From contig NW_008710397.1 in assembly GCF_000327385.1 (NCBI RefSeq), positions 1,263,178-1,327,177 of the forward strand: DNA of 64,000 bases, written 5' to 3'. Positions within the stretch are counted from its first letter, which is position 1. Each line of letters opens with the position of its first letter. The translations under genes were made by a program, and so were the position numbers. The notes beneath the pieces are model-generated. The model saw nothing but the letters and a program-made list of their open reading frames with translations, was not told the origin of the DNA and did not search any database. Shown here piece by piece: positions 39,175 to 53,100 of the stretch. This stretch comes from Lottia gigantea (taxonomy: Eukaryota; Mollusca; Gastropoda; Lottiidae).

Positions 39175-39689
39175 ACAAGTTGGAACAGAGTTCAGAAGGA
39201 AATCCATGTGTGTCGAACAAATAATAGATGGACAGAATTCAAAATAGTGGAGAAGGAAATTTTGAATGTGACATTTGATGAAGGGCAGAATTTGAACAGA
39301 TGGAACCTGTTCAGAACTCTACAATTAGGCGCTACCTATGTTCAAAGGAATGCAAAAGTTGGTGCTTATATGCCTCATAATTTTTTTTGCATGCTACTAC
39401 TTTATCTACCTCAAAATTTCAGTACTAAGTTCTAAACTGCATGTGGAGAAACATCTTTGTCACTTCAGCTAGATCTCCTTGAAAAAATTTCTTGGAATTA
39501 TCATTATACCATGTTAGTACATATAAGGATCTGTGGAAAGGTCATGGTCAGCAAACTGACTTATTTCAGTCTAAGTTCCTACTAAAGTTAGACAAGTAAT
39601 ACTTGTTCTAATATCTACACTTAGAGACACAAGATCACACAGCGTGAAATGTTGAATAACAACATGTTTCAGGTTCTGTTTTAATTTCC

Positions 39690-40320
39690 CCCTTNGGCAT
39701 AATTTCTCCCCATTTCCCTTCTTGGCAATAATTCCTCCCCATTTCCCCCTTGGCAATAATTCTTCCCCTTTTTCCCCCCTTGGCAATAATTCCTCCCCAT
39801 TTCCCCCTTGACAATAATTCTTCCCCTTTTCCCCCCCTTGGCAATAATTTTTCCCCATTCCCCCCTTGGCAATAATTCCTCTCCATTTCCCCCCTTGGCA
39901 ATAATTCCTCCCAATTTCCCCCCTTGGCAATAATTCCTCCCCATTTCCCCCCTTGGCAATAATTCCTCTCCATTTCCCCCCTTGGCAATAATTCCTCACC
40001 ATTTCCCCCCTTGGAAAAAATTCCTCCACATTTCTCCGCTTGGCAATAATTCTTCCCCATTTCCCCCTTGGCAATAATTCCTCCACATTTCTCCCATTGG
40101 CAATAATTCCTCCCCCATTCCCCCCAATGGCAATAATACCTCCACATATCCCCCATCGGCAATAGTTCCTCCCCATTTCCCCCTTGGCAATTATTCCTCC
40201 TCATTATCCCCCTTGGCAAAAATTCTCTCCATTTCCCCCCTTGGCAATAATTCCTCCCAATTTCCCCCCTTGGCAAAAATTCTCCCCATTTCCCCCCTTG
40301 GCATGAATTCTCCCCATGGT
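39690..40320. repeat. ~27-bp pyrimidine-rich minisatellite
   Basis: Units CCCCTTGGCAATAATTCCTC, about 22 copies, with one N at 39695. It creates long false frames on the minus strand. Confidence 0.95.
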
Positions 40321-41115
40321 CTTCTGATTTCTCCCCTGTTAAGAAGCACTGTCATAATACATAAAATACATAATGGAAATAGAAACTATAAGTGTTTATT
40401 ATTCTCATATTAAGGCTAGAAAACCTATATAAGAATCCCTTCAATACTTTTGATATAACTTGAATGCATTTTGTTGATAATAATTGTCATTATTTATATT
40501 GTTGAATGTAAATTATTAAATTTTTGAGAAAAGTTTTGTTTTCATTATTTCATGCAGTCATTGACCTGGTAATCTAATTTAATCATTATGTGAAACAATA
40601 GTTTTAAGGCATATGTCTTAAAAGCGCATGTATTTAAAAAGTTTACTTTTTGTTAAGTTTGTTGGAAGCTGTTAGAAAAGTACTGTACGGATCTAAGTAA
40701 AGCAAACCCCTAGTTGTAGAGAAATATATATCTATGTATTCTAAAGGTTTCAACTGATAAAATCAAGCCATTATAAAACCAAAGACCAGAACTAGGTCAC
40801 ACTGCTTAAGTAACAATTAGTACTCACAATTTTTTAATTAACCCTTTTAAAACAAATTCAGTTTGATCAAGAAGATACATAGATATAAATAACATACTTT
40901 AGAAATATTTTCAGGTATAATTTACAATGTTTTTGATTATCCAGATTTTATACAAAAATAGGGAATGCCCCTTTAAACAAGTATGTCATATGAAATTATG
41001 AACTGAACTGGATTTGATATTAAATACAGCAACAAATTTCATAAATTTCATATTCCATAAGCAAGAGTGAAAGATTCTATTTATTACACCACTATCAATA
41101 TTTGCATATTTTCCT

Positions 41116-41482
41116 GAAAGATGGGTTCCCTTATTTTCATTTATGAAAATTAAAATGCTAATACTTATATGAATAGAAGTAGAGGTGTTCTGATGACTTG
41201 CAAAAATACCAGTTTGTCTCACATGTCCATAATTAATTCATAATTAGCTAAATTAGAAGAGAATTACCAGCAGAATTCCAATGAGTGACCGATCAAGAAA
41301 GGTTAAAAAGTCTTTTTTTGGTTATCCAGACTGTTCATACATCATTTATTGGTTAAAACTCTTATTTATATACAATAAGAACATAATGATATGATAAAGA
41401 ATACATAAAAACTAATAAGAAATACTAATCAGTCAAAAAGTTTGCCTAATTTGACACTAAAAAATAAGGAAACCCATCTTTA
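41116..41482. mobile_element. MITE with 20-bp terminal inverted repeats
   Basis: Ends AAAGATGGGTTCCCTTATTT and the inverse of AAAGATGGGTTTCCTTATTT. Further copies or parts are at 5684-6030, 21868-22180, 36150-36345 and 47235-47290. Confidence 0.75.
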
Positions 41483-42559
41483 AATTCCATGCACCATTTC
41501 TTTATAGGAGTCAATTGCCTTCATTTCCAAATCAGATAACTAAATTAAAGCTTTTAATCAAAGTTATAATACTTAGAACAATAATTTTTTGACAGTTGCA
41601 TGCCCTTCAACACTCTTAACTGAGTTGATAACTTCAAAGGTTACCATGTTGTATTGTTAACATAGGTGGTGCTTGACTGTGACCTAAATAATTTGCATAA
41701 ATCTGTGCTATGAGTTCTTGCTTTCAAGAACATAGAAACAGTACTGTTGCATGATCAAAGAAATTCCTTTATACACATACAATCATACATCATTTTTTTT
41801 CACCCCTGTCCAAAGTTTTTCTCAAATTTTTCAATTACTTATGAGCAATTATACACTTAAATTTTGGAAATGTTTGAATTTTTGCCTTTTGGATTTTTTG
41901 ATTCTTTTTTGAAATAAACTTGAAGTTGGATCCCATTTTCAAGAGTTTATCTTAAATTGACAAATGATTGGGTCTATTTTCTATGAGGCAATCCATCTTG
42001 AATAATATACTCATATAAATAATGAAGTTATTAAATGATAAGGTTATATTGTTTTTCAATCGTATAATTACTTTTCAATCTTCAATTACATACCCAATTA
42101 CTTTAATGATAAGTACAATTACAGTGCCAGTTATTTTTAGATTAGTATTTTCTTCCAAGTTAATAACAAGTGGTTTATTGCACAAACTATGTCTTTAATG
42201 TAATTTCCTTAAGGTAGTTTATTTCTCTAACCCATTGACGAGCTGGCTTATGCTGCCAACATGTGTTTTAGATACACAATCCCCTGGTGAAAAAGGGGTA
42301 TTCTTTCCAAATTAGACTTTCAAACTTGTTGATCAGGAGCAAGTCAATTATTCTACTGTACATATACTTTGCATGGACAAGGGCTAGAGTGTCACTAAAT
42401 AGCTGTTCTCACTATTAAGCTGCTGTTGGCTTATTTAGAGTGACTGTACTCGCTATACCCCACTGTTGGCTAATTTGGCTGCTTTCACTACAAACGCAAT
42501 GCCTCATTTAGAGTGGCTGTTACTGGAAACAATATAAACCTGCTGTTGGCTATTTTAGA

Positions 42560-42990
42560 AAGGCTGTTATCACTATAAACCCAATGTTTTTGTCTAATTT
42601 AGAGTGACTGTTATCACTATACACTGTTGTTGTCTAATTTAGAGTGACTGGTATCACTATACACTGTTGTTGTCTAATTTACAGTGACTGGTATCACTAT
42701 AAACCCAATCTTGTCTAATTTAGAGTGACTGTTATCACTATACACTGTTGTTGTCTAATTTAGAGTGACTGGTATCACTATTAACCCAATCTTGTCTAAT
42801 TTAGAGTGACTGTTATCACTATACACTGTTGTTGTCTAATTTAGAGTGACTGTTATCACTATACACTGTTGTTGTCTAATTTAAAGTATTTATTGTCACT
42901 ATACGTTACTGTCTAATTTAGAATGTCTGTTATCACTATACACTGTTGTTGTCTAATTTAGAGTGATTATTGTCGCTATACGCTACAGAT
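42560..42990. repeat. ~40-bp intergenic minisatellite
   Basis: Units GTCTAATTTAGAGTGACTGT plus TATCACTATACACTGTTGTT, about ten copies, with decayed versions from about 42420 to 43350. Confidence 0.9.
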
Positions 42991-44122
42991 GACTAGTGTC
43001 ACTGTAAATCTGTTGTTTTGACTAATTTAGAGTAGCTTTTCTCACTATAGACCTGCTGGTAACTAATTTATGGTGGTCTGTGTCACTATAAACCTGCTGT
43101 TGGCTAATTAACAGTGACTGATGTTTTGCTGTGGCTGCAAGGTTCAAATTGGTTTGAAAAATTTGAATAGCAATTTTTGACTACAAATTTCACTTTTGGC
43201 TAATCAAGTTAATTTTTGATTCACATTTCATAATAACATACTGCATGCTGATTTGTAGTGACTGATGTCGCTATATAGTGTAATTTAACTAATTTAGACT
43301 GTCTAGTATCACTATCATTCTGTGTTGTTGGTGTCATTATAAATGTGCTGTTGGATAATTTGACTGTAAAACTTTGCAATGTAACAATAGTATGACAAAC
43401 AAATGGTAAAAATTAAAGTAAAGAGGCTTGCCTCAGAAGACCAATTCATTACAAAGGTAGATTCTGCTTTACAGAATTTGTAGAGACTTGCAGAATGGGA
43501 TTATAGTATTAAATGGTTGATTTTATAACTGATGTCACTGGCCTCAGAGGGGAACCCTTATACCTGTTCTGTATATATTGAATATATAAATTATCTCATG
43601 ATGAACTTTGGTCCAAGCTTTATTATTACTAATGACAAAATACCTGTAATACTTTATATTATATTTCTATAGATTTAAATAAAACCAAGACAACCTGCTG
43701 TCAGTCTAACCTTTTGATAATATCAGTAGTTAATCAGACCTCATTTAAACTATGTCAAGATTTGAAAAAAAATTTCAAGATTCTAGGTTGATTGCTCTAA
43801 TAATGAAAAGAGTAGGTCTTAATGAGTCCCCTTGTGTTACACCAGATCACAGCTAATTCACTCTTCCTTTTAAAATTATATATATAACATCCTGATACAC
43901 TCTCTCCAATCATCTCTTAAACAACTCTTTAAACTTGGCTTGATATCATCAAATTGAGATACTTGAACTCATTAGGGAAACTCTGTTTTCTTCATTTACT
44001 AAGAGATTTTAGTACAGACATAGTTTAACTGTGTTGAAATTATTCCAACTATTTGCATACACAATATGAAATTATTTCCGTTGTAGTTGAAAACAGTGTA
44101 TAAAACTTATAATTCTTTCAAA

Positions 44123-47100
44123 ATGAATTCTGTATTATTAGTTGCAGTGTATTTTCTTTTGGATTTAAAATTCTCAGAAGGTGAGTCAACTATATCATTA
44201 AAAGTTTAATTTGGTTTGTTATTTCCAGAACAATATATAATTTGTAATGGATTTTGGCTGTAATCCAATTGTTAGTACAATGAAGACCTGTAATTTGAAA
44301 TTTTACTAGTGTTGATCATTTTGAAAATTAAACACAGCCAGTTAATTTAGTTGTGATTCTGAGAATGTAGATATTGTATTTTTATTTAGAATAGCAATGT
44401 CTATAGTAAAGGGATTGTAAAGAGGTTTTCTACATTTTTCATGTGTACCGGGGACATTGATGAAATGAAAATGAAATAAATGGAGTTTTAAGTCCTACTT
44501 TTCTGCACAATGTGGGCTAATGACGGGCAATTCCATGCAGGTTGCAATGGGGAAAATTTTGCCATTTCCAACTGTCGAGGGATCTTTAACGTGCAAAGCC
44601 TGTAGCACATGGGGACTTTGTTTATTGTCCCATCCGAACTACTAGATGCTTTTTCCATGTCAGCCCTCTCTTACCTGCATCCCTGGCAGGGGGAAACCGG
44701 GATGAAAAATTCGAAGGTTACATCTCGACCTATGCCGGGATTGAAGCCTGACCCTTCAGGATGGCGAGCAAGCGTCTACAGAGACATTGATAGCATCAAT
44801 TTCCACCATTCCAATAAGGATGTATGGTTTCTGCAATTTTACGAATAAGTGTTTGACGATGTCACCAATCACAAAATATGTTTGATTACATAGGACCTTT
44901 CATGATTCAATCAATCAACAATCACTCAGTTTAGGTGTAATTGCAGGAACCACAGACGTCTGATTGAAAATTGGAATGGTGCAAATTGATGCCATCAGTG
45001 TTCCTGATACACGAAAAAATTAGCAAGACCTCTTTGGAACCGTTTCAGTAAAAAAATTGTTTAAAAAGCATCACATTTTGGAACATATATTGGTGTCACC
45101 CCTGTCAGTCTGTCCTAAATTGCTTGAAACAATCTTGAAGGCATAGATCTTGACAGATTTTGATGAAACTTGGTGTGAGTGTTTATTATCACCCAAGAAT
45201 GAACCCTATCAATATTCCAAAAGATCAAAAAATATCAAATATGAGTTATTGCCCTTGTTCTTGAAAACACTGTAGAATTCTCAAAGGAACTTGGTGAAAT
45301 CATTTATTTTCACCCATGGATAAACTCTATTGAAAATCCACAAATTTTAAAAAATATTTTAAATGAGTTATTGCCCTTGTTCTTGAAAATGCTTTCAACA
45401 CTTAAAGGCATGATTCTTGACAGATTTGGACATAACTTTGTTATATTATTCAGTATCACCCTAAAGAGTTCAAAAGAAGTGTATGACTGAGGGTTGAATA
45501 TTTCATACTGGTGATTCTTACTGTACTGCCAAATATTTTAATTCAAAATCAAAGCTGCCACTGGGTGTATATTAACTTGCCTGGCAAGCTATCTTTAAAA
45601 CATGTTTAAATCGGTTGTCATTTAACCCTGCTTTATCAAATCAACTGAAATTAGTAAATTCCAAAGTGAAATGAAAAGTCTAAAGTTACTGTCTCTTTAA
45701 TTTATGAAGTAGCACCTAGTACAAGTTGGTGTTATAAGTACTATATGTTATGATAGTTTTCATTTCCTATTATACTTGAGATAATATCACCACAATATGT
45801 TCACTATAACTACTGACCTCATTATCTACTTTCTAATACTCCTTGTTATGTAAAATAAAATTAGCATGAACACAGGGAGCTGCAGTGGCTCAGTGAATTC
45901 AACACTTGCTCTCTAACCTGAAGGTCCAGCATAGGTCGAGATAATACTTTCAAATTTTTCACTCGATTTTCCTGTGTGATATGATGCAGGTCTGAGGCAT
46001 CTAGTTTTTCAGACTAGACAAAGATCCCTGGAAATCGAAAAAAAAGTTTAGGCTTGTGCTGCTGTCCTAGGAAAAACCCTTATTGCACACTACCTAGTTT
46101 CACCTATCTGTATCACTTTCAGAATCAAAATCCCACCTGTGGTTCTATTGCAAATTACAACATCACAATATCATTTAGTATGTCCTGGAAATGATGAAAT
46201 GACTATAATTTAGTAATTTTGTAGAGGAACAGAAAGTCATTGTTTAATTTAGAAAGTGATACAGATAGCTGAAATTGAGCTCAAGCAAATATTTAGACAC
46301 TAATCAGTCTAATAAAAATTATACCAAACTTTTATTTTTAATATAGCCACTTTATTTAGATGACGATGTTCAATTGTGCTGTCACTAGACCAACCCTATC
46401 GCCAGGAATGAATTGGTGCTGGGGCTTGGATTTTGTACTCAGAAAATTTGAAGAATTGCAGGCCCAGAGAACTCATTTATGACAATTTTAAAATGCCTAA
46501 TCGTATCAAAATCTATATCTTTTTGATTTTGTACAAAGACACTGAAAATAAATCAATCTCTGCTGATCTGAAGAAGGTTTTGCTGGGTCTTGATTCTCAC
46601 TTGCTGGGGCCCAGCCCCCACTGACCCCACCCTAACGACAGGGCTACACTAGACACTAACAGGAGTGGCTATATGAAAATAAAAGCTAATAAAAATGCAT
46701 CTGTATCATTTTTCAAAATTAAAACCGACATTCTGTTTACCTACAAAGTAATTAAATAATTGTTTCGTCATCATTTCCAGAACATGATATTCATAGTGAT
46801 GTCATATTACTTTGGAAGAGTTCAATCGAACCATAGACAGAATTTTGATTCTGAAATGGACACCAATATTTAGGTTGAAATAATATAGTATGGCAAGTTC
46901 ATATAAAAAATCTCTGTACATGTCATAATTTGTTACTCACATTTGAATTATATTTTTTTAGGAAATTTAGATGATTTGTTAATACCATGTTGTAATGAAG
47001 GTTTAGATTGGTCACTAGGTGACAATAGATGTAGCAGCCATCATGGTTACGTGGCCAATATATCTCGTGAAGATCTACCTACGTGTCACTCAGTGATAGA

Positions 47101-50100
47101 ATTATGCTGTATTAAAGATGTTTTTGTTAAACAGTGTGAGAAAGGAAAGGAGAATGCCCTGGATGGTCAGATGTGTGCTATAAGAGATTCCGAAGAAGGG
47201 GCTGAAAAATACAAGGTAGAATTATTATATTTCTTAAAGATGGGTTTCCTTATATTTTAGTGTCAAATTAAGCAAACTATTTGGTTTGATAATATTTAAA
47301 CCAATTTTTTTAACTATTCTAATTTTGATAATTAGACCATTTTAACCAAAAAAAAAAAAAAATTCACAAACAAAGATTACTTCCAGAATATCAGTGGGAA
47401 AACAAATATTTACTTCTATATGATAACTAAAACCCACAAATTGATGAACACAGTCACTCCCTTTGCCACCACCTTGAAAGAGATATGGTATTTTAGCAGT
47501 GTTTCAAAATAAGAGATTAATTAACAGAAATGGAGAACTTAAATTCTCAGCTATTTAGGGATTTTACTAAAATCATATCTCTGAAAATGGCAGGCTTTGG
47601 TACAGACAGACCTGTTCTGAAACACTTGTTTTTCTTTGTCCATGTCGATTTTAGATTATGCTGTGGAATGGTGAGGGAGGGGGCAAATTTCGAAAACACT
47701 ATTTAAAGGAGCACCTTCAATATCCGCTCGAACCAATCATACCTTAGTTTCACAAACAGTAATTGTTTTATAGCTTACATAATTAGTAATAGTGTTCACA
47801 GCTCATCGTCGAAACTTGAGCCTTCAATTCCATGTGTATCCATAATTATTCACGTTTGAAAGTTGACTCAAGTTTGAGGTATATTTGAAGGGATTATGTA
47901 ATTTTTGTACATTCTTAAGACTATTAAAGCACAATAAAGACCCAAATCAATCTCTGAAAATGCTGACTGATCCCCTCTAATAATAATTATTATTTTTAGG
48001 AATGTTGTATTTGTTGTGAATTAGGATTAATAGCTAAATCACAAGGTTTGTCCTGTCAAACACCAGACTACGGTTCACCATGTGATAATATGTTCCATGA
48101 ATGCTGTACTGGACAAAAATATTATGATGTCTTCAATTCTACAGGTATGTGTGCTTGTTTGTGTTATTGGATTATATTATTTGTCTGATATTGCATCCAT
48201 TTTGCAAACAAAATTTATTTTTGAAATCTGATTAAAGTGATACTACGTCTTAGAATGAACATAAAATTTAAGTTCTCAAGAATGGTCAATATGAGTATAT
48301 TATATTTATCAGTTAACTTATCTGGAGTCATAAAGTTACAACAGAATCCGTGTATAATCCGGAAAATTGGAAATTTGAAATAACTAAGTAATTAATGAAA
48401 ACAAAATCTTAATATTAAGCGTTTTTCAATAGTTAATTTCATATTTATGGATAATTTTTGGATTTATTGGATTATATTATGTTATTTATGACACCAGGTA
48501 TATCTACTGATGAATATATGCTCTTATTGGTCAAGTTTAAAATTCTTCAATTTTATGTTTATTCTAAGACGTATGCTTATTCAGACCTAGGTATTTGGCT
48601 TCCTGTTTTTTTACTTAACTTGTCATCTAAGATCCAATAACATTGTAATGCAAAATATTTTCACAGTATTCAACCAATCAGATTCTCAATTCATTAAATG
48701 ACTTACACACTACATGTAAGGAATTCTGGGATATTCATCGTTAAACACTGTATGCCCCATTTAGTCATCTTTTCTGAATTTTCATTGCATTTGAGCTAAA
48801 AAACAGTAGTTATTGTTGAATTTTCTGTGGGAATGTCAACTTTAAAGGGACGGATTTGTGATTATTTTGACCAATCGACTTTAGTCTTAGAAACGTGAAT
48901 TTTTAGCTAAGCCAATCAGTAATAGTGTTCACAGCTCACCATCGAAATATGAGCCTTCAAATCCATGTGTGTCCAGAATTATCTACGTTTGAAAGTCAAC
49001 TCATCTTTTCTTGAGACTCTGTCATATATAGAAAAGACAAATATAGAAATAGAAAGTGAAATTCCTAGTTTGAGAAATTTTTGATGAAGTTATACAATTT
49101 TGGTCAATTTCTAGTACTTGTGAAGCCGATTTACAAAAATTCAGAGAACCAAATCAATCCTGAATCTGTCCCTTTAATAAGTGTGTATTATATTGTTTCC
49201 CTACTAACTTCTAGCTGATGATAGAAATGAGTGTGCATTGTTTCCTGGTCAGATCTGTTCTCATACCTGTGTTAATACTGTTGGTAGTTTTAGATGTGAA
49301 TGTCGTGATGGTTACTCATTAAATGTAGATGGAAGAACATGTCAACAATCAGATGGTATTTATTTACACTCTTTTTGGTTATTAAAATGTGGATATAAGC
49401 AGGGGTTTTCAGTCTGGGAGGTAATATAATCAATCACGGATCCTAAAAGGGGTAATAGAAAAAACAAGGTTGAAAACCCCTGCTCTAAAGGTCCATTTTT
49501 TGAGTATTTGCCCCTGACTTAGTTGAAACTTGGTTTTTTCTGTTAATGGAAAGTTTCCAAATTGATTTTAATGAAACTTGATCATTTCCAAATCTGCCCA
49601 TTTTGTCAACATGCAGTTGGTGAAAATAGAAACTTTTTCACTTGATCTTCATTTATTCGGTCATATACCTATTCAATCTAAAAATAAGCCGATTACATTT
49701 TTTTTTCTCAAATTTTTCATCTCCATTGCAATCTAACAAGTTACTACCATAGTCCTGTTCTGATGACATAATCTTCAATCAATCAAAGCGTGTTGTCTTG
49801 TTTTTATCACCTTTTGTTGTTTGTGAAATCTCCAAAAAGGATTCAATGCATGAAAACAAAAATCTGCATTTTGATAAAATTGGTTTTCTAGAGTAACAAT
49901 TAAGCGGCCTTTGAAATGTATATTGAATATTGTTATTGTTATTTAGGTGAATATGGTGATACAGATTATAATTGTTATTATTGTTATTTAGGTGAATATG
50001 GGGATACAGATTATAATTGTTATTATTGTTATTTAGGTGAATATGGTGATACAGATTATAATTGTTATTATTGTTATTTAGGTGAATATGGTAATACAGA

Positions 50101-53100
50101 TTATAATTGTTATGATATTGTTATTTAGGTGAATATGGTGATACAGATTATAATTGTTATTATTGTTATTTAGGTGAATATGGTGATATAGATTATAATT
50201 GTTATTATTGTTATTTAGGTGAATATGTTGATACAGATTATAATTGTTATTATTGTTATTTAGGTGAATATGGTGATAAAGCTTATAATTGTTATTTAGG
50301 TGAAGATGGTGATACAGATTATAATTGTTATTATTGTTATTTAGGTGAATATGGTGATACAGATTATAATTGTTATTATTGTTATTTAGGTGAATATGGT
50401 GATACAGATTATAATTGTTATTTATGTGAATATAGTGATACAGATTATAATTGTTATTATTGTTATTTAGGTGAATATGTTGATATAGATTATAATTGTT
50501 ATTATTGTTATTTAGGTGAATATGGTGATACAGATTATAATTGTTATTATTGTTGTTTAGGTGAATATGTTGATGCAGATTATAATTGTTATTATTGTTA
50601 TTTAGGTGAATATGGTGATATAGATTATAATTGTTATTATTGTCATTTAGGTGAATATGGTGATATAGATTATAATTGTTATTATTGTTGTTTAGGTGAA
50701 TATGTTGATGCAGATTATAACTGTGAAGACAATAATCCCTGTGAACATCGATGTTTTGCTCTAGACGATGAAAATGTACAATGTAGTTGTTATGAAGGTT
50801 TTACTATTAATAACGATGGCAGAACTTGTACAGGTTAGTCATTTACATGACATCACTGGCTTTGTTACCTTGACTGAGGCCCTACTCGATTACAAAAAAT
50901 CTGAAACCAGTTTGGTACATCAGATGCGCGTTGTAAACGTGTGAAACAGATTCGAAAAGCAAGAATAATTTAAAATTATAAGAGCCCTATGAATGACGCC
51001 ATCTTGAATCCTAAGAATCTTCCCTGGGAGGCGAATTCACAGATTCAAAATCCGGATTCGGATTCAGGAAAACCGTTGTAAACGAGTGACACGGATTCGG
51101 TGACACGAGTAGGGCCTTAATGGTGGTTGTGGCTTCTTATCTAGGTTAACATGTGAAAGTATGGTGACTTTGAACAAGACATCTTCACTCCAGTGAATGG
51201 CTGTTAATGGCTATGGATACTCTGGGAAAGATCAATGCCACAAGGTTTTGGCCACAGACCAGCTGGTAGAAAGGATCTTTAATTGTGAACCGAAGTTGTT
51301 ATCCTTGGCCAAAATCCAAAATTTAATGCCTGAAATATCTCAAAACTTTTATTGTGAAACCTTACAATGCCGTACATACCAGTGTTTTGACTGAAATGTC
51401 AACCAACCTCCCCAAATCTTCAAGTGAAGTTACATGTTCGCACTGCATTCTAGTTGAACAAATTAGTTCCCTTTTGATACAAAAATTGACAACATTTCAG
51501 TCAAAACACTGGAATGTAAGGCATTGTAAGGTTTCACAATAAAAGTTTTGAGAATTTTTCAGGTGTGAAAATTTAGCTCCTATATTTTGACATGTAGACA
51601 TGGTTAGATAATAAAAATTGTTGCATCTCTGTCCTTTTGGGTCAAAGGTCAATCATTAAAGACTTGATTTTGTAGCCTGAAACTGATTGTCTCTGTACTA
51701 TTTTTAGTAGAAATAGGCTGATGGATTATCTTTTATTTTATAGATATAGATGAATGTGCTGATGGAACATATCAATGTGCTCCAACACAGGAATGTGTTA
51801 ACACACCTGGGCGTTATACCTGTCATACAGCACAGTGTGAACCAGGCCTTGTCTTTAATCCTATCACTAGAATCTGTGAAGATAGTTTTGAGTGTGAACG
51901 TGGCTTTGGTTTTAACAGTGTTACAAGGCAATGTGAAGGTAAGCTAAATGAACATTGTCAGATCTCTCCGAAGGTCCTACTCAATGCTGAACTTGTCTCC
52001 CATTCCATTTAAAGCTTTGCACCAAAGGAACGAGTTTGGGCTATCTTGGCATTGATTGGTCGAAATTCACGTCATACACTACAGTAATGTCAATGCTAGC
52101 TAGACGACGTCTCGCTATAACGCATGGTCACTATTTTGACAGTGAGATTAAGGCCTTACCTGTTGTTAGTGAAGCGATAATTGAACACAACAGGATACCA
52201 GTTTAACACAATGGCAAATTGGTATCAGGATTTTTTTTAAGAATTTTGTACTGGTTGTATTTAAGCCTACTAGCAGCTAGCTTAAACTCTATATACAAAA
52301 TTTGTCAAACAAATACTGTTTTTATACGCCCTCATCTCCCTTATGTGGACGTATATTGTCGGCACCCCTGTCTGTCCATCCGTCAACATTTGCTTTTAAA
52401 CATTCTACAAGGCACAAATCTTGATGGATTTTGATGAAACTTGACATGAGTGTTTGTTATCTCAAGGATGAAACCTATTGAAAATCAGAAAGGTCAAAAA
52501 TATTTGGTATGAGTTATTGCTCTTGTTTTTGAAAACCCTTTCAATTTTTAGCTCGTTAACACTCTAGAAGGGACAATTCTTGACAGATTTTGAAGAAACT
52601 TTGTCATATTGCTTAGTATCATTCCAAAAAGCTCAAAAGAAGTGTATGACTGAAAGTTGAATATTTCATATTGGTAATTGTTACTGTACTGCTAAATATT
52701 TTGGAAGAATATAATTAACTAATTATATTTTAAGATATTAATGAATGTACCATATATGATGATTTATGTACTGGGCAGTATGAAATATGCCACAATTTGA
52801 ACGCCTCCTATATTTGTGAATGTGAGGAAGGTTTTGAACGAGATAGAATCACCAGGCAGTGTCAGGGTAAACTGAACTATTGTAGATGTTGTCAAATTTG
52901 ATGTTGGCATGATAGTCTTTGTAATGCATGGTTTTTCTTGGTGTGATAGAAAAAATTGTTTTTACTAATATATCAATAAATACAATAGTCATTTGCAGTT
53001 GTCTTGATAGTTGAATGAATTTAGTTTTGTATTTGGATTATTATTGAATGGCCCTGTTTACTGTTGGTTCAAGCTGAAATTGGTTTAAGTTGGCACATGC

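Larger units (their letters stand above)
39021..44122. other. RAD52-fibulin intergenic region, no gene found
   Basis: Contains the RAD52 3' end, a dispersed repeat (39165-39350), a 27-bp array (39690-40320), an inverted-repeat element (41116-41482), a 40-bp array (42560-42990) and a fading version of that array out to about 43350. The open frames here come from repeats and carry no family signature. Confidence 0.6.

Noticed and set aside
39154-39435. 93-codon frame after RAD52
   Set aside because: It covers a dispersed repeat also found at 1260-1385 and has no splice or family support.
39571-40276. Minus-strand frames rich in GGIIAKGG/EELLPRG
   Set aside because: Products of the 27-bp pyrimidine-rich array; not a Gly-rich protein gene.
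44099-44105. TATAAAA as the fibulin TATA box
   Set aside because: It lies only about 18 nt before the ATG, so a start site 30 nt downstream would fall inside the coding sequence.
49238-49429. Fibulin exon 4 reading on past 49355
   Set aside because: The EGF module ends at CQQSD. The sequence then enters a small inverted-repeat element, and the GATGGTATTT donor keeps phase 1 with exon 5.
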